Source: WHTI01 sp963756365 (GTDB lineage Bacteria > Actinomycetota > CADDZG01 > WHSQ01). Taken from it: 64,000 bases of DNA. The notes under the pieces were generated by a model. That model had not been told where the DNA came from and ran no database searches. It saw nothing but the letters and a program-made list of their open reading frames with translations. The translations under genes were made by a program, and so were the position numbers. Below, in pieces: positions 8,614 to 17,163 of the stretch (positions within the stretch are counted from its first letter, which is position 1; each line of letters starts with the position of its first letter). The stretch is taken from the NCBI GenBank assembly GCA_963756365.1, contig CAVWNF010000003.1:2356001-2420000 (forward strand), in the 5' to 3' direction.

Positions 8614-10445
8614 CAGGCGCTCTGCTCCTCGTCGTTCTCCTCGACCACTTCAGCGTCGACGACGTCGTCCGAGGACTCCTCGCCCGAAGTGCCGCCGCTC
8701 GCCTGAGCCTCCTTGTAGATGACCTCCGCGATCTTCTGCGAGGACGTCATGAGCGACTCCGAGGTCTGCTTTATGGCGTCGATATCGGTCCCCTTAAGGG
8801 CCTCCTTCGTCGCCTCGAGCGCCTCCTCGATCGACTTACGGTCGGACTCATCGAGCTTGTCACCATGCTCCTTCAGCGACTTCTCGGTCTGGTACACGAC
8901 CGAGTCGGCCTGGTTCCGAGCCTCGGCGGCAGCACGACGGGCCTTGTCTTCCTCCGCGTGCGCCTCGGCGTCCTTCATCATCTTGTCGATCTCCTCATCG
9001 GACAGCTTGGTGCCGCCGGTGATCGTCATCGACTGCTCCTTGCCGGTGCCGAGGTCCTTGGCGTGCACGTTGACGATGCCGTTCGCATCGATGTCGAACG
9101 TGACCTCGACCTGAGGCATGCCGCGCGGTGCCGGCGGGATGTCGGTGAGCTGGAAACGACCGAGCGACTTGTTGTGGTCGGCCATCTCGGCCTCGCCTTG
9201 GAGAACGTCGATCTCGACAGACGGTTGGTTGTCGGCCGCGGTCGTGAAGATCTCGGACCGCTTGGTCGGGATCGTGGTGTTGCGCTCGATCAACTTGGTT
9301 GCGACGTCGCCCAGCGTCCTGACGCCGAGGCTGAGAGGCGTCACATCGAGGAGCAGAACGTCCTTGACGTCACCCTTCAGCACGCCAGCCTGGATCGCGG
9401 CACCGACCGCAACAACCTCGTCCGGGTTCACGCCCTGGTGAGGCTCCTTGCCGCCCGCCATCGTCTTGACGAGCTCACGTACCTGCGGCATACGCGTCGA
9501 ACCGCCGACGAGGATCACGTGATCCAGGTCTGAGATCTTGACGCCAGAGTCCTTGATCGCGGCCTCGAAGGGTGCCTTGACCCGGTCGAGCAGATCGCTG
9601 GTCATGCGCTCGAACTCACTGCGCTTCAGGGTGAGTTCGAGGTGCTGAGGGCCCTGGTCGGTCGCGGTGATGAACGGCAGGTTGATCGAGGTCTCCTGCG
9701 CGGTGCTGAGCTCGATCTTCGCCTTCTCGGCCGCTTCCTTGAGTCGCTGCAGCGCCATCTTGTCCTTGGCGAGGTCGACCCCTGTCTGCGCCTTGAAGGT
9801 CGTTACGAGGTGATCGATGACCCGCTGGTCCCAGTCGTCTCCACCCAGTTGCGTGTCTCCGTTGGTCGACTTCACGTCGAACACGCCGTCGCCCAACTCG
9901 AGCACCGACACATCGAACGTTCCGCCACCGAGGTCGAAAACGAGGATCGTCTGCTCGCCTTCGTCTGCCTTATCGAGCCCGTATGCGAGCGCCGCTGCGG
10001 TCGGCTCGTTCACGATCCGCAGCACCTCGAGGCCGGCAACCTGCCCGGCTTCCTTCGTTGCCTGGCGCTGCGCGTCGTCGAAGTAGGCCGGCACGGTGAT
10101 GACCGCCTCGGTGACCGTGTCACCCAAGTAGGTCTCCGCATCCGCCTTGAGCTTCTGGAGGATGCGTGCCGAGATCTCCTGCGGCGAGAAGTTCTTGCCG
10201 TCGATCTCGATCTTGTGGTCGGTGCCCATCTCGCGCTTGATCGACCGGATCGTCCGATCGGGGTTGGTGATGGCCTGCCGCTTGGCGACCTCACCGACCA
10301 GCACCTCGCCGCCCTTGCTGAACGCGACGACCGATGGGGTCGTGCGGGCACCTTCTGCGTTCGGGATAACGGTGGGCTGGCCACCTTCCATCGCGGAGAC
10401 GACCGAGTTGGTCGTTCCGAGGTCGATACCTACTGCCTTAGCCAT
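8613..10445 (-). CDS. dnaK: Chaperone DnaK (Hsp70)
   Basis: The 610-residue protein has all Hsp70 parts: phosphate-1 motif GIDLGTTNS (residues 6-14), phosphate-2 motif FDLGGGTFDVSVLE, the adenosine motif ILVGGSTRMPQV, the linker DVLLLDVTPLSLG, the substrate-binding beta domain and a helical lid with an acidic tail. The C-terminus is not EEVD, as expected for bacteria. It is the first gene of dnaK-grpE-dnaJ-hspR and is preceded by a TTGACA-type promoter overlapped by an HAIR-like operator. Confidence 0.97.
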   Translation of the reverse strand: MAKAVGIDLGTTNSVVSAMEGGQPTVIPNAEGARTTPSVVAFSKGGEVLVGEVAKRQAITNPDRTIRSIKREMGTDHKIEIDGKNFSPQEISARILQKLKADAETYLGDTVTEAVITVPAYFDDAQRQATKEAGQVAGLEVLRIVNEPTAAALAYGLDKADEGEQTILVFDLGGGTFDVSVLELGDGVFDVKSTNGDTQLGGDDWDQRVIDHLVTTFKAQTGVDLAKDKMALQRLKEAAEKAKIELSTAQETSINLPFITATDQGPQHLELTLKRSEFERMTSDLLDRVKAPFEAAIKDSGVKISDLDHVILVGGSTRMPQVRELVKTMAGGKEPHQGVNPDEVVAVGAAIQAGVLKGDVKDVLLLDVTPLSLGVRTLGDVATKLIERNTTIPTKRSEIFTTAADNQPSVEIDVLQGEAEMADHNKSLGRFQLTDIPPAPRGMPQVEVTFDIDANGIVNVHAKDLGTGKEQSMTITGGTKLSDEEIDKMMKDAEAHAEEDKARRAAAEARNQADSVVYQTEKSLKEHGDKLDESDRKSIEEALEATKEALKGTDIDAIKQTSESLMTSSQKIAEVIYKEAQASGGTSGEESSDDVVDAEVVEENDEEQSA

Positions 10446-10494
10446 GTCTCTGCTCCTTCGCTGGTCTATCTGAGTGAAAATCTAAGTGCCTCCG

Positions 10495-10525
10495 ATGATG
10501 CAACCTTGAGTGCCTCTTTGTCAAC
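10495..10525 (-). promoter_or_regulatory. dnaK promoter with HAIR-like HspR operator
   Basis: On the minus strand a -35 box TTGACA (10519-10524) is followed after 18 bp by CATCAT (10495-10500), a plausible -10. Overlapping the -35 box is GTTGACA-N7-ACTCAAG (10505-10525). The right half matches the HAIR consensus CTTGAGT-N7-ACTCAAG exactly and the left half is degenerate. HspR bound here would block RNA polymerase, which fits the hspR gene at the end of this operon. Confidence 0.6.
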
Positions 10526-10556
10526 TTTGGCACGCCCAGATCTATTCCCATGCACG

Positions 10557-10603
10557 CTCTCGGCGTGTATCCGGCCACGGGGCGACCGCCCTCACGCCGA
10601 GAG
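10557..10603. repeat. Dispersed palindromic repeat, copy A
   Basis: Perfect 11-bp arms CTCTCGGCGTG (10557-10567) and CACGCCGAGAG (10593-10603) flank a 25-bp centre starting TATCCGGCCACG. It lies between the divergent dnaK and etfD-like genes. Related copies are at 15804-15858, 31064-31108, 63669-63712 and 63742-63786. This is the only copy that is not next to a stop codon. Confidence 0.7.
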
Positions 10604-10673
10604 GGGCCCTAGGGGGCCTCCGGCCTCCTATACTGCCGACCTAGCGAGACCCCGACCCGGTAGTCAAGACCTG

Positions 10674-12836
10674 ATGATGGAGGCGCTGGTGCTCGAGAAG
10701 CTGGTGATGGCGGTCCTTCTGCTCGTGACGCTCGGCCTGTTCGGGCGGCGGATGATGCAGCTGGTCGGATTCCTCAAACTCGGGGCGGACGACGATCGCT
10801 TCCCGAAGAACAAGATCGCCAAGGCCAAGGAACAGCTAGTGGTCGTCCTCGGTCAGCGCAAGCTCCTCCAGTGGACGGTCCCGGGCATCATGCACTTCTT
10901 CATCTTCTGGGGCTTCGTGATCCTCTTCACGACCATCGTCGAGGCGTTCGGGGCAGTCTTCCAAACCGGGTTCCACATCCCGATCATCGGCCAGTGGGGA
11001 CCTCTCGGAGCGCTCCAGGACTTCTTCGTCGCAGCCGTCCTGCTCGGGATCGCCGCTGCCTTCTACATCCGGCGCGTGCAGCGCCCGGGCCGGTTCCGGG
11101 GATCGCACAACAAGGACGCCGAGAACATCCTGTGGGCCATCTCCGGGATCATGATCACGATCCTGTTGACGAGGGGCGCGGAGATCGCGATCGGTCACTT
11201 CCCCTACGACAGCGCGTGGACCCCGTTGTCGCTCGGAACCTCGAAATTGTTCGAGGGTCTGTCACACAGCGCGCAGGAAGCTTTCGACACGGTGTTCCTG
11301 TGGTGGCACTCGCTGATCATCCTCGGCTTCCTCGTGTACATCACTTACTCGAAGCACCTCCACATCATCACGGCGGGCGCCAACGTCCTGTTCACTTCCG
11401 AGCGGCCCAAGGGCGCGCTCGCGCCGATGAACATCGACATCGAGAACATGACCGAGGACGACACTTTCGGGGCCGGGGTCATCACCGATCTCACGTGGAA
11501 GCAGATGCTCGACGGGATGACGTGCACCGAGTGCGGCAGGTGTCAGTCGCAGTGCCCCGCGTGGAACACCGGCAAGCCGCTCAATCCCAAGTTGTTGATC
11601 ATGGATCTGCGCGACCAGATGTTCGAGAAGGGCCCGGCGCTGCTCGAGGCTAAGAAGACCAGCGAGGAAGCGTTCCAGGAGATCGTCGCCGGACTACCCT
11701 CGCTCAACCCCGAGGTCGTCGAGGACGAGGCCATCTGGGATTGCACGACCTGTGGCGCGTGCGTCCAGGCATGCCCGGTCAACATCGAGCACATCGACTC
11801 GATCATCGCGATGCGACGCAACCTTGTGATGACCGAGTCACGCTTCCCGAAGGAGATGCAGGGAGCGCTCCAGAACATGGAGACGACCGGCAACCCGTGG
11901 GGCTCCGCACCGCAGACGCGCATGGACTGGGAGAAGGGCACCTCGAAGCAGGAAGCCCTCGAGATCCCTCACATCAAGGACAACCCCGATGCCGACGTTC
12001 TCTTGTGGGTCGGCTGCGCAGGTGCGTTCGACGACCGCAACAAGAAGGTGATGTACGACCTCGCCAAGCTGCTCCAGATCGCGGGCGTCAACTTCGCCAC
12101 CCTCAAGGACGAGGAATCCTGCAACGGCGATCCGGCCCGACGTATGGGTGCCGAGTACATCTATCAGATGCTCGCCGAGCAGAACATCGAGACGATGAAC
12201 AACTACAAGGTCAAGAAGATCCTCACCGCGTGTCCCCACTGCTTCAACACGATGTTCAACGAGTACCCGCAGTTCGGCGGCATGTTCGAAGTCATCCACC
12301 ACACCGAGTACCTCGCCGAACTTGTAAAGGACGGGAGACTCAAGCCCGAGGGCGAGATGGCCAAGACCGTCACGTACCACGACCCCTGCTACAACGCGCG
12401 GCACAACGACGTCTGGGAAGGAGCCCGCAGCGTCATCGAGGCGATCCCCGGCACCGAGTACAAGGACATGCACCGTTGCGGCCACGGAACGTTCTGCTGC
12501 GGCGCCGGCGGGGGCCGGATGTGGATGGAAGAGCGGATGGGCAAGAAGATGAACATGGAGCGCACCGACGAAGCGCTCGCATCCGCGTCCGACACACTCG
12601 CGGTCGGCTGTCCGTTCTGCAACATCATGCTGAGCGACGGCGTCACCGAACGACAGAAGGACGATCAGATGGTCGTCAAGGACGTCGCCCAGCTGCTCCT
12701 GTCCTCGATCGAGTTCCACCCGGAATCGAGCGTGGCGAGCAACGGGAACGGATCGAACGGCGACTACCCAGCCACGGACGACGAGTCTGCAACCGCGGGC
12801 ACGGCCGTCGGCCCGGACGACCCGGAAACGACCTAG
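10674..12836 (+). CDS. EtfD-like membrane iron-sulfur reductase (HdrD-type, fused cytochrome b-like domain)
   Basis: A 720-residue protein. Residues 1-250 form about six membrane segments resembling a NarI/HdrE cytochrome b domain. Then come two ferredoxin-type cluster motifs, CTECGRCQSQCP (from Cys284) and CTTCGACVQACP (from Cys357), and two CCG domains of heterodisulfide reductase type (motifs YHDPCYNARHN and FCCGAGGGRMW). The C-terminal 40 residues are low-complexity. M. tuberculosis Rv0338c (EtfD) has this layout and passes electrons from ETF to the membrane quinone pool during fatty-acid oxidation; I infer the same role. The start is ATG 10674 or 10677. The open frame continues upstream but is antisense to dnaK. 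Confidence 0.8.
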   Translation: MMEALVLEKLVMAVLLLVTLGLFGRRMMQLVGFLKLGADDDRFPKNKIAKAKEQLVVVLGQRKLLQWTVPGIMHFFIFWGFVILFTTIVEAFGAVFQTGFHIPIIGQWGPLGALQDFFVAAVLLGIAAAFYIRRVQRPGRFRGSHNKDAENILWAISGIMITILLTRGAEIAIGHFPYDSAWTPLSLGTSKLFEGLSHSAQEAFDTVFLWWHSLIILGFLVYITYSKHLHIITAGANVLFTSERPKGALAPMNIDIENMTEDDTFGAGVITDLTWKQMLDGMTCTECGRCQSQCPAWNTGKPLNPKLLIMDLRDQMFEKGPALLEAKKTSEEAFQEIVAGLPSLNPEVVEDEAIWDCTTCGACVQACPVNIEHIDSIIAMRRNLVMTESRFPKEMQGALQNMETTGNPWGSAPQTRMDWEKGTSKQEALEIPHIKDNPDADVLLWVGCAGAFDDRNKKVMYDLAKLLQIAGVNFATLKDEESCNGDPARRMGAEYIYQMLAEQNIETMNNYKVKKILTACPHCFNTMFNEYPQFGGMFEVIHHTEYLAELVKDGRLKPEGEMAKTVTYHDPCYNARHNDVWEGARSVIEAIPGTEYKDMHRCGHGTFCCGAGGGRMWMEERMGKKMNMERTDEALASASDTLAVGCPFCNIMLSDGVTERQKDDQMVVKDVAQLLLSSIEFHPESSVASNGNGSNGDYPATDDESATAGTAVGPDDPETT

Positions 12837-12892
12837 AACTCTGCGCTCAGGCCCCCAGGCCGTCGATGCAGGGCGTTGAGGAGGTTCGTCGA

Positions 12893-13492
12893 TCATGTTC
12901 TCGGGCCAGCCGTACGATCCGGCGTCGTGATCATCAGTGCGGTGAGCCCGTGCACCGCGGACCACAGGATCAGTGAGCGTTCCAGCGGGTCGCTTGGGTG
13001 CGAACGCTCCCGCATCGATGCAGGCTGTCGTTACCTGATAGACGAGATGCATGAACGCCATGTCCCCTTCGGACTCGGCTGCTCCCGGGATCGGACGTGT
13101 ACCGCGTATCGTCTGCGTGTGGCGGTCATCATCAGGACGTCGGTAGGGCTCCGGGTTCTCGAGACCGAAGTCGGATGTACGCGCTCGCCCATCGCCTTCA
13201 GCGCCGCGACCGGATCGTCGATCCCTGCGAGCGCCTCGTCCATGATCGCGTTGAGCTCTGCGCGAAACGTCGATCGCAGATCGCCTGGATCATCGAGTCC
13301 TTGTCCTCGAAGTGCATGTAGATAGCGGGTGGCGTGACGCCGACCGCCTTAGCAACGGCCCGCATCGACACGGCCGCCTTCGTCACCGGTTTCGAGAGCA
13401 GCCGTTCAACCGCGTCGACGATCTCTTCTCTTAGCTTGTCGCCGTCACCGCGGCGCGCCCTACGTCCGCCGTGCCGTGGTTCCGGTCTTCAG
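12893..13492 (-). pseudogene. TetR family regulator with WHG-type C-terminal domain, frameshifted
   Basis: The protein can be followed only by changing frame two or three times. The N-terminal part reads KLREEIVDAVERLL, then VSMRAVAKAVGVTPPAIYMH, a clear TetR helix-turn-helix. The middle reads LNAIMDEALAGIDDPVAALK, and the C-terminal part DPLERSLILWSAVHGLTALM, the WHG signature of TetR_C_33. The stop is TGA at 12893. The start is unclear, about 13490. It is directly downstream of the MMPL gene and probably regulates it. Errors of the same kind disrupt essential genes in this window, so it may be intact in the organism. Confidence 0.6.
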
Positions 13493-13509
13493 TTTCTGAA
13501 TTCAGTGCT

Positions 13510-15728
13510 CTACCTTTCCACCGTCACCGGGACGGGAACCGGGTCATGCCCGCTCTCGCTGATCCCGAACCTCTCGTACACCCTACGCATCCACTTCGGC
13601 GCCCACCAGTTCGCTTCACCGGCCAGCTTCATGAACGCTGGGACGAGGGTCGCACGCACCAGAGTCGCGTCCATGATGACCGCCAGGGTGAGACCGACGC
13701 CCATCATCTTGATGAACGTGACGCCGGAGGTGCGAACGCCACGAACACGACCGAGAGCAGCACGGCGGCCGCGGTGACGATCCGCCCGGTGTGCTCGAGC
13801 CCGATGGCCACCGATGCGGTGTTGTCGCCGGTGCGGTCGTGCTCCTCCTTGATGCGCGAGAGCAGGAACACCTCGTAGTCCATCGACAGACCGAACGCCA
13901 TGCAGAACATCAGGATCGGTATCGTCAGTTCGATGGTCCCGGTCGGCGTGAAGTTGAGGAACCCCGACAGGTTGCCGTCCTGGAAGATCCACACCATCGC
14001 CCCGAAGGTCGCCGTGAGGCTGAGCAGGTTCAGGATGATCGCCTTGATCGGTACCAGGAGGCCCTCCGAACATCAGGAACAGGAGGACGAAGGTCAGTGA
14101 TGCCGATCGATCCGACCGCCATCGGAAGCTTCGAGAACAAGGAGTCGAGTCTGATCCACGATCCGTGCGGACGGACCGGTGACCTGGCACCTCGAAGGGG
14201 GCCTCCGCAGTACGGATGTCCTCGACGAGTCGCTCGCCCTCGGGCGAGAACGCCTCTACGCGCAGGGATCACCGAGAGCCATGCGCCCTGGTCCGATGAG
14301 ATAGATCGCATTCGCTTCGGTCGGGGTCGCGATCTGTTCGCCCGCCGGAGTAGGTCCCGGTCGCGCGCCGATCCCCGCGGCACCTCGATCCTGGGACGAC
14401 AGGGCCGTCGCGTAGGACGCGATCTCGGCTGCAGAAGCCGGTCGCTCGTCGATCACGACGGAGAGCGCATTGGCGTCGTTGGAACAGAAGTTGTCCCGGA
14501 TCTCCTGGCAGACGACGTGGCTCGACTCGGTCCGAAGGCAGAGCCCGTCGTCGGCTGCACCCCACTTCGACCCCGAAGAACGGGGTTCCGAGGACTACGA
14601 GCAGTGCGATCACAACCGTAGCGATCGGGATCGGACGCTTCATGACCCCGACTGCGATGCCGTGCCAGCATGCCCTCGCCGACGTCCTTGGGCTGGCGCT
14701 TCCACAGACGCAAGCTTGTCGACCTTGCGACCTAGGACCGCCAGCAGCGCGGGTAGGAACACAACCGCACCCAGAGCGGCGATCTAGTACGACCGAGATG
14801 CCCGCGTAGGCGAACGAACGGAGGAACGCGAGAGGGAAGACGAGCAAAGCCCCGATCGAAAGCGCAACCGTCAGGCCGCTGAAGGCAACGGTCCGGCCTG
14901 CGGTCACGACGGTGCTTGCGCACCGCGTCGTGCGGCTCGAGCCCGTTGCGGAGTTCCTCGCGGTAGCTCGACACGACGAACAGGCTGTAGTCGATCGCGA
15001 GGCCGAGCCCAAGCATCGTGGTTAGGTTGAGGGCGAAGATCGATACCTCGGTCATCGGCGATGACACGCAGGAGGAACATCGCACCGACGATCGCCAGGC
15101 CCCCGATCGCGAGCGGCAAACCTGCTGCGACGAGACTTCCGAACACCAGGATCAGGAGAACGAGGGTGATCGGGAACGCGATCGACTCGGCCTTGACCAG
15201 GTCGCTCTCGATGTTCTCCTGCATCTGGCGGTAGATCTCGGCGAATCCGCCGACCTGACGGTGATGTCGTCGTTCGAGAACCGTGAAGTCGGGGCAGATC
15301 TCCTCGATGCGGTGCTGCACGATGTTCTGATCACCGGCGATCCCGCCCAGGACGAGAGCCTGGCTCCCGTCGTCGCTCTTCAGCGACGGCGATGCCGGTG
15401 GTCCAGTACGAATAGACCTGCCCGACGTGCTCGGTGGCGGCGAGTTCCTCGGTGAGAGCCACCCCGGCGGCCCGGATCGCTGGTCGTCGACCTTTCCGCC
15501 TGCGGCGTCTACCAGCAGGATGATGTTCGGATCCTCGACCCCGAAGCGTTCCTTCAGATCGTCGGCCGCGATCGTCGCCTCCGAGTTCGGGATCATCGAA
15601 CCCTCCCGAACGAAGCTGGTCGGCGACCCCGGAGCCGAACGCCCCGGCGAGCACGAACATCAGCGCGGTCGACACCAGGATCGATCTTGCGGCGTCGGAC
15701 GACCGATCCCTGCGAGCTTCTCGAACAC
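13510..15728 (-). pseudogene. MMPL/RND family transporter, many frameshifts
   Basis: The region is 2.2 kb, the usual length of an MMPL protein (about 740 residues), but the frame changes at least eight times. Recognisable pieces in order are a GTG start at 15728 behind GGGAGG with MFEKLAGIGR, TALMFVLAGAFGSGVADQL, a periplasmic stretch FGVEDPNIILLVDAAGG, membrane segment four with GLGLAIDYSLFVVSSYREEL, its repeat FGLSMDYEVFLLSRIKEEHD, and the C-terminal GVTFIKMMGVGLTLAVIMDA. Both conserved intramembrane Asp residues of the RND proton relay are visible. The family exports lipids or drugs. Dense indels may be sequencing error rather than decay. Confidence 0.65.
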
Positions 15729-15769
15729 CTTCTCAACCTCCCGTGCGCTGATTAACGCCGGTAAGTTAG

Positions 15770-15788
15770 CACAGTTAAGTTAACACTG
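15770..15788. promoter_or_regulatory. Imperfect inverted repeat, possible TetR operator before the MMPL gene
   Basis: The sequence CACAGTTAA-G-TTAACACTG has two 9-bp half sites that match as inverted repeats at 7 of 9 positions. It is 42 bp upstream of the MMPL start, in an AT-rich island unlike the surroundings. A TetR-type gene follows in the same transcription unit, so this is a candidate binding site; the pairing is an inference. Confidence 0.35.
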
Positions 15789-15803
15789 TAAAGCCCCACC
15801 TTT

Positions 15804-15858
15804 GCGCTTCTGGGCGTGTATCCGGCCTTCAGGTGTCCGATTTCACGCCCAGAAGTGC
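15804..15858. repeat. Dispersed palindromic repeat, copy B
   Basis: Perfect 12-bp arms CTTCTGGGCGTG (15807-15818) and CACGCCCAGAAG (15844-15855), extended to 15 bp with one G-T pair. The centre begins TATCCGGCC like copy A. The arm bases differ from the other copies (CTGGGC in place of CTCGGC) but both arms changed together, so pairing is preserved. It starts about 8 bp after the dcd stop codon. Confidence 0.7.
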
Positions 15859-15865
15859 CGGGGGG

Positions 15866-16432
15866 TTAGCGGTTGAAGTTCTCGAAGTAGCGCGAGGGGG
15901 TGGGGCCGCGCTGGCCCTGGTACTTGGAGCCGACCTCGGACGAGCCGTACGGATTGTCGGCGGGCGAGGTGAGCTGGAAGAAGCTGATCTGCCCGATCTT
16001 CATGCCCGGGTAGATCGTGATCGGGAGGTTGGCGACGTTGCTGAGCTCGAGGGTCAGATGGCCCTCGAAGCCGGGGTCGACGTAGCCGGCGGTCGAGTGG
16101 ATCAACAGCCCGAGGCGCCCGAGCGATGACTTCCCTTCGAGGCGCGCAACCAGATCGTCGGGGAGCTTCACGTACTCGGACGTCGAGCCGAGGACGAACT
16201 CGCCAGGATGAAGGATGAAGGCCTCGTCTCATGCGACCTCGATCAGCTCGGTGAGGTTCTCCATCGGAAGCTTCACATCGATGAACGGATGCCGGTGGTT
16301 GTGGAACGTCCGGAACGTACGGTCCACGTGGAGGTCGACCGACGACGGCTGAACGTCGTCCTCGGAGAACGGATCGATGCCGATATGGCCGTCGCCGATG
16401 GCCTTCCTGATGTCTCTGTCGGACAGGATCAT
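15866..16432 (-). CDS. dcd: dCTP deaminase, interrupted by an in-frame TGA
   Basis: Over 189 codons the frame matches dCTP deaminase throughout: MILSDRDIRKAI at the N-terminus, VQPSSVDLHVD, then LEGKSSLGRLGLLIHSTAG with the substrate-binding and catalytic region, and GSKYQGQRGPTPSRY at the C-terminus. The enzyme makes dUTP or, in bifunctional forms, dUMP. The TGA at 16229-16231 falls between LIEVA and DEAFILHPGE, a variable loop position, with no frame change on either side. A point error or real nonsense mutation is more likely than recoding, since the position is not a Cys site and no SECIS-like hairpin follows. The start is the ATG aligned to MLLSDRD of homologues. Confidence 0.85.
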
Positions 16433-16475
16433 GGAGGGCATCCTATCCAGCACGTCGCCGGGCACACGCGATTAC

Positions 16476-17030
16476 TCAGGGATTCTCGAGCGGTCTCCGG
16501 GCTCGCATGCGGACCGCCATCAAACCGAGGATGGCGACGAGGGCGACTGCACCGATCGTGGCTGCGAGGGGGAACTCCACACCCTGATCGTCGCCCGAGA
16601 GCGGCCCACCGGTGGGAACCTCGCGTGCCGAAGCCGGGCGTAGGTCCGCGAACCGATCCTTGTAGGGCTGGGTGGCGGTGCAGATGTTGTCGTGGAACCG
16701 GCCACCCTTCATCCCCTCGTAGAGGACGAAGAGGTACGTCGTGTTGTTCCGGTAGGAGCGATCGACGGACGTCACCATGCCGGGGCCCTCGGCACCTCCC
16801 AGCACCTCGACGGTCCCTTCGGGCACATCGCCCTTCCAGATCTCGGTGACCTGAACCCTCGCAAGACGCCCGTCGTTGTCGACCGCCACCACATCGCCCA
16901 CGAACACCACTGGGCTGGCAGCGACCGATTCATCGAGGGGCGGGAGCGCCATGCAGTCCGCTGAGGCAGGGCCTGCGATGAGGACCGACAGGAGAAGCCC
17001 GAAACACGAGACCACCAGTGTCTTCTTCAT
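16476..17030 (-). CDS. Secreted membrane-anchored protein with NTR/TIMP-like domain
   Basis: The 184-residue product has a signal peptide (residues 1-24, cleavage near ASA), then Cys26 at the start of a domain of the TIMP/netrin (NTR) type, with the pattern C-x-ALPPLDES followed by VVFVGDVV and VTEIWKGDVPEGTVEVLG. The second Cys (near residue 118, NICTATQPY) may form the typical disulfide. A membrane segment (about 158-178) and a basic tail end the protein, so it is anchored with the domain outside. Such proteins occur in actinomycetes; no function is known. It follows dcd on the same strand upstream. Confidence 0.6.
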   Translation of the reverse strand: MKKTLVVSCFGLLLSVLIAGPASADCMALPPLDESVAASPVVFVGDVVAVDNDGRLARVQVTEIWKGDVPEGTVEVLGGAEGPGMVTSVDRSYRNNTTYLFVLYEGMKGGRFHDNICTATQPYKDRFADLRPASAREVPTGGPLSGDDQGVEFPLAATIGAVALVAILGLMAVRMRARRPLENP

Positions 17031-17089
17031 GCCTGTGAGACTCCCACGGAGCCCCCCAGGTTCCCGTTGCGTCTAGAATTCTGCCCTCC

Positions 17090-17163
17090 GCGGGTGTAGC
17101 TCAATGGCAGAGCTCTAGCTTCCCAAGCTAGTGACGGGGGTTCGATTCCCCTCACCCGCTCCA
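17090..17163 (+). tRNA. tRNA-Gly (anticodon CCC)
   Basis: The cloverleaf is complete. The acceptor stem is GCGGGTG/CACCCGC, the anticodon stem CTAGC/GCTAG with loop TTCCCAA gives anticodon CCC, and the T arm has the loop TTCGATT. The discriminator is T and CCA is encoded (17161-17163). A TAGAAT sequence at 17074-17079 may be its -10 box. Confidence 0.95.

Noticed and set aside
9642..10673. A 344-codon open stretch in front of the EtfD-like gene that would make a 1064-residue fusion
   Set aside because: It is antisense to the start of dnaK and shows Arg/Leu/Val-rich shadow composition with no family similarity; homologues start at about 10674.
13510..15728. Several small genes instead of one MMPL gene
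   Set aside because: The fragments join in order into a single 740-residue MMPL protein, with every membrane signature in its place.
16229..16231. A second selenocysteine codon in dcd
   Set aside because: The position is not a redox or catalytic site, homologues have no Cys there and no SECIS-like hairpin follows.
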